Shown here: one piece after another, positions 9,123 to 15,871 of the stretch | How positions within the stretch are numbered: position 1 is the first letter of the stretch | How the letters are laid out: each line of letters starts with the position of its first letter | Origin: Paracraurococcus lichenis | GTDB lineage: Bacteria; Pseudomonadota; Alphaproteobacteria; Acetobacterales; Acetobacteraceae | Reading direction: 5' to 3' | Length of the DNA: 64,000 nucleotides | Assembly (NCBI RefSeq): GCF_030657435.1 | Contig: NZ_JAUTWS010000003.1 | Span: 248,001-312,000 of the forward strand | Made by a program: the position numbers and the translations under genes | Notes under the pieces: generated by a model | What the model was told of the DNA's origin: nothing | The model's input: only the letters and a program-made list of their open reading frames with translations | Database searches by the model: none

Positions 9123-9944
9123 TCAGGCGACGTTGTGCAGGCCGCCATCGACATAGATCGTGTCGCCGGTCATGCCCGAGGATGCCGGACCGACGAGGAA
9201 GGCGACGACGCGGCCGACCTCGGCGATGTCGACCAGCCGGTGCGCGGGCGCCCGGCCCTGCGCCATCTCGACCAGCTCGTCGAAATGCGCGATGCCGCTG
9301 GCCGCGCGGGTCTTCAGGGGCCCGGGCGAGACGGCGAAGACGCGGATGCCCTTCGGCCCCAGCTCGGCCGCCATGTAGCGGGCCGAGGCCTCGAGCGCGG
9401 CCTTCACCGGGCCCATGACGTTGTAGTTGTTCACCACCTTGTCGGCGCCGTAGTAGCTCATCGTCACCAGCACGCCGCCGTCCGTCATCAGCGGCTCGGC
9501 CAACTTGGCCATGCGCAGGAAGGACCAGCAGGAGACGCGCATGGCTTGGCCGAAGCCCTCGGCCGAGACGTCCACCACGCGCCCGTGCAGGTCCTCCCGC
9601 GGGGCGAAGGCGATGGAGTGGATGACGAAGTCGAGCCGGCCCCACTCGGCGGCGATGCGGTCGAAGACCGCTTCGATCTGGCCGGGCTGCTCCACGTCCA
9701 GCGGCATCATGATTTCGGCGCCGAGCCGCTCGGCGAGCGGGCGCACATGCGGCTCCGCCCTGGCGTTCAGCCAGGTGACGGCGAGGTCGGCGCCGAAGGC
9801 GCGCAGCTTGGCGGCGCAGCCGAAGGCAATGGAATGCTCGTTGGCGATGCCGACCACGAGGCCGCGCTTGCCGCGCAGCATGTCGCCGATGCGGTCCTCC
9901 GGATTCCAGACCGTGGGAAGCGGGTCGATCGGAGACGTCGGCAT
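9123..9944 (-). CDS. fabI: enoyl-ACP reductase, FabI type
   Basis: NAD(P)H-dependent reduction of trans-2-enoyl-ACP, or of enoyl-CoA in this setting. It is a short-chain dehydrogenase fold of 273 residues. The cofactor loop is GLVVGIANEHSIAFG (about residues 28-42) instead of the usual TGxxxGxG, as in FabI. The catalytic pair Tyr174-x6-Lys181 lies in NNYNVMGPVKAAL, and the end GDTIYVDGGLHNV is typical. ATG 9944 is preferred because GGTGGA precedes it by five bases; GTG 9953 would add three residues. It is first in an operon with maoC-pta and ackA, so it may be a paralogue devoted to acyl-CoA/PHA metabolism rather than the main fatty-acid enzyme. Confidence 0.9.
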   Translation of the reverse strand: MPTSPIDPLPTVWNPEDRIGDMLRGKRGLVVGIANEHSIAFGCAAKLRAFGADLAVTWLNARAEPHVRPLAERLGAEIMMPLDVEQPGQIEAVFDRIAAEWGRLDFVIHSIAFAPREDLHGRVVDVSAEGFGQAMRVSCWSFLRMAKLAEPLMTDGGVLVTMSYYGADKVVNNYNVMGPVKAALEASARYMAAELGPKGIRVFAVSPGPLKTRAASGIAHFDELVEMAQGRAPAHRLVDIAEVGRVVAFLVGPASSGMTGDTIYVDGGLHNVA

Positions 9945-10833
9945 TGGGTCCACCGGGCAGGTCAGAAGGACGGCAGCAAGCTGGCTTGGTGCGGTGCAGC
10001 ATAGCTATCCCCGCTTCGTGACCATTCAATGAATACCAATAGGAAGCCGAACCGATCCAGGCGCGGCATGGGGCGGGATGCGGGAGGGGAAGGCCGGGCT
10101 GGGTCCGCTGCCCCGGCCGGGGAGCCGCTCCGGCACGGCCTGCCGCATGGCGGCGCGGCACGGCCGGGCAAAGGGCGGCCGTCAAGGGACGTGGTGCGGC
10201 TGGTCCGGCGCAGGCCAGCCGGCCGGTGTCACCGGCGGGTGCGCGAAGCCGGCCGCACCGCAGGCCTGCGGGTAGGGTTCGTCACGCGGTCCCGGCCCGC
10301 GGGTGCGCGCGGCGCGGAGGCGATGAGGCAAAGGCGGCACCGGATGCCGCGCAGCGCATGCGGGCCGTCAGCCAGGACGCGCGGCGGGACCCGATGCTCG
10401 GCCGAGGGGGTCCGGCGGCCTCCGCCCCCCGCGCATGCGCCGAGCCCGCCAGCACCCAGAGGCCGAGGCGCCGCGCGCCTTCCGCCAGCGCCGCGGTGAA
10501 GGGGCCGGGGATGGGCTCGGCCGCGTCCAGCGCGCGCGCATCGGGGCCGGGATCGTCGCGGTATTCCGGCAGCACCGCGAGGCGCGCACTGGCCTCCGCC
10601 GCCCGGCATCGCCCTCGCCATCGTCCGACGCGCGCTGCTGACGCCGCGGCGGATCGAGGCGCGCAGCTGGACCCTCGACCTGATTGACCGGTGGCGCAGC
10701 TTCGAGGGGACCGGCGAGTGGCGCTCCACACCGCCGACCCATGTGGCGCAGACGCCGCGCGCCGGGCGGCAGCGCGAGACCGTGGCGGGGCGGCATGCCC
10801 GCCATGCCGCCATCCGCCCGGGCTTGCCCCGTC
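9945..10833. other. long intergenic and decayed region upstream of fabI
   Basis: Nearly 900 bases without an intact gene. Next to fabI there is a lower-GC patch (9998-10041) with a TATGCT-like element on the minus strand (10003 to 9998) that may be its promoter. The rest is GC-rich filler plus a recognisable fragment of a carbon-nitrogen hydrolase (10438-10599, listed separately). Confidence 0.5.
10438..10599 (-). pseudogene. nitrilase / carbon-nitrogen hydrolase fragment
   Basis: A minus-strand frame contains ARLAVLPEYRDDPG followed, twenty residues later, by PGPFTAALAEGARRLGLWVL and AGS. This matches the start of the nitrilase superfamily fold, where the Glu of VLPEY is the first catalytic residue and the helix plus GLWVLAGS is the next strand. 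No Lys or Cys regions of the triad follow in this frame, and the N-terminal strand (AxxQ) is missing or out of frame. The piece is therefore read as a degraded gene. No insertion element is visible beside it. Confidence 0.45.
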
Positions 10834-11295
10834 CTACCGCACGGGATCGAGCACCACGACCGGGATCTCGCGCTCGGTCTTCTTCTCGTAGTCGGCATAG
10901 GGCGGCCAGAATTTCAGCGCCTCCTGCCAGAGCCGCGCCCGCTCCTCGCCCGTCGCGGTCCGGGCGCGCGCCTGCAGGTGCTCGGTGCCGACCTGGACCT
11001 CGACCATCGGGTCCGCGAGGATGTTGCGGTACCAGCCGGGATGCTCCGGCGCGCCGCCCTTGGAGGCGACGATGATGTAGCTGTCGCCGGTCCGGCCGTA
11101 GAAGAGCGGGAAGAGGTACTTCTCGCCCGACTTGCGCCCCTTCGTCGTCAGCAGCAGGGCGGGCACCGTCATCTCCGGATAGCCCTCGGGCGTGACGGTG
11201 TACATGTGCCCCTCGGTGCCGCCGCTCGACAGGTAGCGGTGGACGTGCTGCAGCATCCAATCCGGGAGGTTCGGGGCGATCTTGGCCTCGGGCAT
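10834..11295 (-). CDS. DDN-family deazaflavin/quinone oxidoreductase-like protein
   Basis: 153 residues with the split beta-barrel pattern of the nitroreductase/quinone-reductase family: VPALLLTTKGRKSGEKYLFP followed by LFYGR, then SYIIVASKGGAPEHPGWYRN, and later EREIPVVVLDPV. The GRKSG and KGG..HPxWYxN motifs bind the phosphate and ring of F420 or flavin in known members. Whether this organism makes F420 cannot be judged here, so the cofactor is open. The ATG at 11295 has a strong AGAAGGAGA site eight bases upstream. It stands alone, next to a decayed region. The substrate is unknown. Confidence 0.85.
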   Translation of the reverse strand: MPEAKIAPNLPDWMLQHVHRYLSSGGTEGHMYTVTPEGYPEMTVPALLLTTKGRKSGEKYLFPLFYGRTGDSYIIVASKGGAPEHPGWYRNILADPMVEVQVGTEHLQARARTATGEERARLWQEALKFWPPYADYEKKTEREIPVVVLDPVR

Positions 11296-11805
11296 GGCGG
11301 CATCTCCTTCTGGACTTCTGGACCGGCGCGAGCCTTAGGCAAACCTCCCAGGGTTTGCGCCGCAAAAGAATCCTGGGCAGGCTTTCATCGCAGGGGCTTG
11401 GGCCGCGCGACGTGTGGCCCAGGCCGCGAAGGCCTGCTTAGCATGGCCCCGTCCCGCATCCTGCACACGGATGCGGGGTGGGGCAGCCGGAACGAAGCCA
11501 GGGCCCGCGCAGGTCGCAGCAGCTTCGTCAGCCGCCTGACATCAGCCACAATCCTGCAGCGTTGAGGCAATAAAATCGCGCCTTGGTGGGGGGACAGCGT
11601 GCCGGCCCGCACTCATGCTCGCGACGTCCAGCGGCCGTGATGCATGGCCATGGACCCGCTTCGATTGCCTTCCGAGGGATGGTCCCAGGACAGCCTGCGT
11701 TCCCGACGTGACGTAGCGCCCATCCCCGGGATGTCCCGCTGCGCGCTTGCATTCCAGGCATGGAAGGCCAGAGCGCGTTGGCCGTCGACCATGAGAGGAA
11801 TGATC
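11296..11805. other. divergent intergenic region
   Basis: About 510 bases between the DDN-family gene (minus) and the response regulator (plus), so both promoters must lie here. A locally AT-rich stretch at about 11563-11580 (TTGAGGCAATAAAATC) is the best candidate for a regulatory site. No gene is supported. Confidence 0.4.
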
Positions 11806-12537
11806 ATGCCGCAGTCTCCCCTAGCCCGCCCGCTGCTGATCGTCGAGGACGACCAGGTCCTGTGCTCCACCCTCGCGGAGCAGCTCTCCCTCGATGGCGA
11901 GTTCGAGGCGACGGCCGCCGGCTCAGTCGCGGCCGCCGAGGCGCTGCTCGGCGCGCCGGACGCTGGCTTCGACGCCATCCTGCTCGATGTCGGCCTGCCC
12001 GATGGCGATGGCCGGGAGCTGTGCCAGCGGCTGCGGCGCCGTGGCCTGCGGATGCCGATCCTGATGCTGACCGGGCGGGACGGGGAGCAGGATGTGGTGC
12101 ACGGCCTCGAGGCCGGCGCCAACGACTACCTCGCCAAGCCCTTCCGCCGGGGCGAGCTGCTCGCGCGGGTGCGCGCCCAGTTGCGGATCTTCGACAATAC
12201 CGAGGACGCGGTCTTCACGATCGGCCACTACACCTTCCGGCCGGCGGCGCGGATCATGCTCGACCGCCTGCGCAACCGGAAGGTCCGGCTGACGGACAAG
12301 GAATGCCGCATCCTGAAATACCTCTACCGGGCCCGGGGCCAGGTGGTGGAGCGGCGGGAGCTGCTGGATCAGGTCTGGGGGTACAGCAGCAGCGTCACCA
12401 CCCATACGCTGGAGACGCATATCTACCGCCTGCGGCAGAAGATCGAGCCGAATCCGTCCCGGGTGCGGCTGCTGCTGACCGAGGCGGGCGGCTACCGGCT
12501 CGAGCCGCGGCCCGAGGGCGTGGCGGCCGAGGCCTGA
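11806..12537 (+). CDS. OmpR/PhoB-family response regulator (orphan)
   Basis: 243 residues. The receiver domain (about 8-120) has the acidic pair EDD (14-16), phospho-acceptor Asp61 in LLDVGLPDGDG, Thr89 and Lys111 in DYLAKPF. The C-terminal winged helix (about 145-235) has LTDKECRILKYL, RGQVVERRELLDQVWG, and the recognition/wing segments THTLETHIYRLRQKIE and LLLTEAGGYRL. Start ATG 11806 is preferred over ATG 11791/11800 since AGAGGA lies six bases upstream. No histidine kinase gene is adjacent, so partner and targets are unknown. It could control the oxidation cluster that begins about 330 bases downstream, but only position suggests this. Confidence 0.93.
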   Translation: MPQSPLARPLLIVEDDQVLCSTLAEQLSLDGEFEATAAGSVAAAEALLGAPDAGFDAILLDVGLPDGDGRELCQRLRRRGLRMPILMLTGRDGEQDVVHGLEAGANDYLAKPFRRGELLARVRAQLRIFDNTEDAVFTIGHYTFRPAARIMLDRLRNRKVRLTDKECRILKYLYRARGQVVERRELLDQVWGYSSSVTTHTLETHIYRLRQKIEPNPSRVRLLLTEAGGYRLEPRPEGVAAEA

Positions 12538-12871
12538 CCTGGCCCGGTGACCGGGGGGCCGGATGGCCGGAAGGTCTGACGCAGCCCGCCCGCCCCGCGA
12601 GTCGCGGACCAGGATGGCGCGCCGACCGCGGCCACCGAGGCGATGTCACCCGCCCCGGAGGGGGTGACGGCACCCGGGCTGTCCACCCTTCGGCAATCCG
12701 CCCCCGGGCCGGGGCCTGCCTGCCGCGGTGACAAACCCGCATCGGCGTCACAACCGCCGGGCGGTATTCGCGAGATCGTTATGAGCGTGGCGTGTAGGGC
12801 GGGCCATAGTCAGAAACCCTAGGAAACGCGGCGCCTGTCCGCGACGAGGAAACACTCCAGGAGTATGACGA
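12538..12871. other. intergenic region before the oxidation cluster
   Basis: About 330 bases between the response regulator and the Rieske gene, both on the plus strand. It probably carries the promoter of the Rieske/PQQ/Mo cluster. I see no clear promoter or operator; short AT-richer bits lie at 12765-12785 and 12808-12825. Confidence 0.4.
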
Positions 12872-13501
12872 TTGGCCAGATCCAAGGCCTCGAGCGCGAC
12901 TCGCGACGTCCAGTCTTCGTTCTGCATCACGCCGGACCCGGAGGCCGCGGCGGGCCGGCGGGCATTGCTGGGTGCAACCACTGCGGGTGTCGTCCTGGCC
13001 GGCCTGCGCGACGCCGCGGCGCAGGCGGACCCCGCCACGGCCCGGCCGAAGCACGGCGACCACCTCATCCATGCCTATGGCGAAAAGGAAGGCCAGCCGC
13101 TCCAGCCCGATGACCTGGCCGTCGGCGGCCCGCAGGTTCTCGCCTGGGCGAAGGATCCGGCGAGCGGCACCGTCCGCAGCGGCTCGCGCCTCAACCTCGT
13201 GCTGCTCATCCGCATGGACCCGGCGACGCTGCAGGACCAGACCCGCGCCCGCGCCGCCGACGGGATCGTCGCCTATTCCGCCATCTGCACGCATGAGCAA
13301 TGCCCGGTGGCGGACTTCAAGAAGGAGAAGGACGCGCTGCACTGCCCCTGCCACGGCTCGGAATTCGATCCGGCCAAGGGCGGCGTGGTGGTCGGCGGTC
13401 CGGCGCCGCGGGCCCTGCCGGCCCTGCCAGTGGGGCTGAAGGACGGCACCCTGGTGGTGGCCGGCAATTTCACGAGCCGGGTGGGCGGCGTGCGGACCTG
13501 A
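12872..13501 (+). CDS. Tat-exported Rieske [2Fe-2S] protein
   Basis: A 209-residue Rieske protein. The cluster motifs are CTHEQC (Cys139, His141, disulfide Cys144) and CPCHGS (Cys158, Cys160, His161), so both iron ligand pairs and the stabilising disulfide are present. A twin-arginine stretch GRRALLGATTAG at residues 28-39 starts a hydrophobic segment, so it is likely exported folded by Tat and may stay membrane-anchored. The start is unusual: TTG 12872, with CAGGAG eight bases before it; the nearby ATG 12865 is in another frame. It lies 72 bases before the PQQ dehydrogenase. It is not flanked by cytochrome b/c1 genes, so it is probably an electron carrier for this cluster and not the bc1 subunit. 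Confidence 0.88.
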   Translation: MARSKASSATRDVQSSFCITPDPEAAAGRRALLGATTAGVVLAGLRDAAAQADPATARPKHGDHLIHAYGEKEGQPLQPDDLAVGGPQVLAWAKDPASGTVRSGSRLNLVLLIRMDPATLQDQTRARAADGIVAYSAICTHEQCPVADFKKEKDALHCPCHGSEFDPAKGGVVVGGPAPRALPALPVGLKDGTLVVAGNFTSRVGGVRT

Positions 13502-13573
13502 CCGCCGCGACGGGCCTGCCACAGCGACACAGCGGGCGGCGACCGCGCTGCCCCGCGGGAGGGAGAAGAACGG

Positions 13574-15391
13574 ATGTCCAAGCGCAGTTTCAAGGTGGCG
13601 CTGCTCGGCGCGGTGGCCGGCCTCTCGCTGGCCGCGGCGGCGCAGGCGCAGAAGGTCGAGAACAGCGTGACGCCCGCGACGCCGGTCCCGCCGCTCTCCG
13701 AGCGGACCGGCACCCAGGGCGCCGCGGCGCCGCGCACCTATACCCCGGTGACCGATGCCCGGCTGCAGAAGCCCGAGGCGCGCAATTGGCTGATGTACCG
13801 CGGCACCTATGACGGCCATGGCTTCAGCCCGCTCGACCAGGTCAATGCCGGCAATGTCCGCGAACTCGTCCCGGTCTGGAGCTTCTCCACCGGCGTCACG
13901 GAAGGCCACCAGTCGCCGCCGATCGTCAATGACGGCGTGATGTTCGTCACCACGCCGCAGGCGCAGGTGATCGCGCTGGATGCCAAGACCGGCGAGATGC
14001 TGTGGCGCTACAAGCGCCAGCTCCCGGAGGACCTGACCCAGCTCCACCCGACCAACCGCGGCGTCGCGCTCTATGGCGACAAGGTCTATGTCGCGACCAC
14101 CGACTGCTACCTCGTCGCGCTCGACGCCAAGACCGGCAAGGAGGTCTGGGCGAAGAAGGTCGAGGACTACCAGAAGGGCCACTACATGACCCTCGCGCCG
14201 CTGATCGCGCGCGGCAAGGTCATGGTCGGCGGCTCGGGCGGCGAGTATGGCGTGCGCGGCTTCATCGCCGGCTACGACGTCAATACCGGCGAGCAGGCCT
14301 GGAAGACCTTCACCATCCCCGGCCCCGGCGAGCCCGGCCACGACACCTGGAAGAACGGCTGGGAGACCGGCGGCGGCTCGATCTGGCTGACCGGTCAATA
14401 CGACCCGCAGCTCAACCTGGCCTATTGGGGCACCGGCAATGCCGCGCCCTGGATGGGCGATGCGCGGCCCGGCGACAACCTCCACACCTCCTCGGTGCTG
14501 GCGATCAACCCGGATGACGGCAAGATCCGCGGCCACCACCAGTACCACTGGAACGACAGCTGGGACTGGGACGAGGTCAGCGCCCCGCTGCTCATCAATC
14601 TGGACCGCAACGGCCGCAGCATCCCGACCCTCGTGCATGCCGGCCGCGACGGCTATCTCTGGACGCTCGAACGGCGCCAGGACGGCATCCGCTTCATCTC
14701 CGGCGTGCCCTTCGTCAATCAGGACGTCTTCGCCAAGCTCGACCCGGAGACCGGCCGGCCTACCTATAACGAGGCGCGCAAGCCGCGGCTCGACAACAAG
14801 GTGGAGTTCTGCCCGTCGCTCTGGGGCGGCAAGGACTGGCCGCCCGAGGCCTACAACCCGCAGACCAAGCTGCTCTACATTCCGGCGAACGAGAACCTCT
14901 GCGGCGCGCTGACCGGCCACCGCATGGACTACGTGCCGGGGCAGCTCTTCCTCGGCGCCGGGCTCGAGGATATCGGGATGAGCCTGAAGCCGGGCGCCAC
15001 CCATATCGGCGAGCTGCAGGCCTGGGACCTGACCACGATGAAGAAGGTCTGGTCGCATCCCTTCCCGAACTCGCAGCTCTGGGGCCCGGTGCTGACCACC
15101 GGCGGCGGCCTTGTCTTCATGGGCGGCACCAATGACCGGATGTTCCGCGCCTTCGACGCCAAGTCCGGCCAGCAGCTCTGGCAGACCAAGCTGAACTCCG
15201 GCGTGACGGCGGTGCCGAGCACCTTCGAAGTGGACGGGACGCAATACATCGCCGTGCAGTCCGGCTGGGGCGTCGATGCGCAGCGCATGCAGGACTCGCT
15301 GGTGGCCATCGATCCGGTGCGCTTCAAGTCCGACGTGCCGCAGGGCGGCGTGGTCTGGGTCTTCGCGCTGCGCCAGCGCGCGGGGCAGTGA
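13574..15391 (+). CDS. PQQ-dependent alcohol dehydrogenase, lanthanide-type metal site
   Basis: A 605-residue quinoprotein of the methanol/ethanol dehydrogenase family with a Sec signal peptide (hydrophobic 8-23, cleavage near AQA-Q). It is an eight-bladed propeller with repeated ALDAKTG(E/K)-x-x-W blade motifs. Metal ligands are visible: Glu224 in GGEYGVRG, Asn289 in WGTGN, catalytic Asp331 and an additional Asp333 in SWDWDEV. The extra Asp two residues after the catalytic one marks the lanthanide-dependent XoxF/PedH-type enzymes; calcium enzymes have a small residue there. The adjacent Cys-Cys pair common near the PQQ site is absent (HPTNRG instead of CCxxxNRG). No cytochrome domain is fused. 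It oxidises an alcohol in the periplasm; the substrate is unknown. Confidence 0.9.
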   Translation: MSKRSFKVALLGAVAGLSLAAAAQAQKVENSVTPATPVPPLSERTGTQGAAAPRTYTPVTDARLQKPEARNWLMYRGTYDGHGFSPLDQVNAGNVRELVPVWSFSTGVTEGHQSPPIVNDGVMFVTTPQAQVIALDAKTGEMLWRYKRQLPEDLTQLHPTNRGVALYGDKVYVATTDCYLVALDAKTGKEVWAKKVEDYQKGHYMTLAPLIARGKVMVGGSGGEYGVRGFIAGYDVNTGEQAWKTFTIPGPGEPGHDTWKNGWETGGGSIWLTGQYDPQLNLAYWGTGNAAPWMGDARPGDNLHTSSVLAINPDDGKIRGHHQYHWNDSWDWDEVSAPLLINLDRNGRSIPTLVHAGRDGYLWTLERRQDGIRFISGVPFVNQDVFAKLDPETGRPTYNEARKPRLDNKVEFCPSLWGGKDWPPEAYNPQTKLLYIPANENLCGALTGHRMDYVPGQLFLGAGLEDIGMSLKPGATHIGELQAWDLTTMKKVWSHPFPNSQLWGPVLTTGGGLVFMGGTNDRMFRAFDAKSGQQLWQTKLNSGVTAVPSTFEVDGTQYIAVQSGWGVDAQRMQDSLVAIDPVRFKSDVPQGGVVWVFALRQRAGQ

Positions 15392-15412
15392 GCCGATGCG
15401 AGGGAGACGGCG

Positions 15413-15868
15413 ATGATCAAGCTTCGCGTCAATGGTGAGGATCGCTCCTTCGGGGGCGATCCATCCATGCCGCTGCTGTGGTACCTGCGCGACGAGGCAG
15501 GGCTCACGGGCACGAAATTCGGCTGCGGCCAGGCGCTCTGCGGCGCCTGCACCGTGCATGTCGACGGTAGCGCCACGCGCGCCTGCCAGACGCAGATGGG
15601 CGCGCTCGAGGGCCGCAGCGTGACCACCATCGAGGGGCTGAGCCCCGACGGCAACCACCCGTTGCAGAAGGCCTGGGTGCAATACGATGTCGCGCAATGC
15701 GGCTATTGCCAGGCCGGGCAGATCATGCAGGCCGCCGACCTGCTGAAGGCCAAGCCGAACCCGACGGATGCGGACATCGATTCCGCGATGGCGGGCAATA
15801 TCTGCCGCTGCGGCACCTATCAACGCATCCGGTCCGCCATCAAGGCGGCCGCACGCGGGGAGATCTGA
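15413..15868 (+). CDS. [2Fe-2S] subunit of a molybdenum hydroxylase/aldehyde dehydrogenase
   Basis: 151 residues with two [2Fe-2S] clusters: plant-ferredoxin type Cys38, Cys43, Cys46 and Cys58 ([12 protein letters not shown]) and the helical domain Cys96, Cys99, Cys131, Cys133 ([15 protein letters not shown]). This is the IorA / aldehyde dehydrogenase small-subunit type. It has no signal of its own and is probably carried out of the cell with the Tat-signal-bearing large subunit encoded next. GAGGGAGA precedes ATG 15413. It lies 21 bases after the PQQ dehydrogenase and 3 bases before the large-subunit gene. Confidence 0.93.
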   Translation: MIKLRVNGEDRSFGGDPSMPLLWYLRDEAGLTGTKFGCGQALCGACTVHVDGSATRACQTQMGALEGRSVTTIEGLSPDGNHPLQKAWVQYDVAQCGYCQAGQIMQAADLLKAKPNPTDADIDSAMAGNICRCGTYQRIRSAIKAAARGEI

Positions 15869-15871
15869 GCC

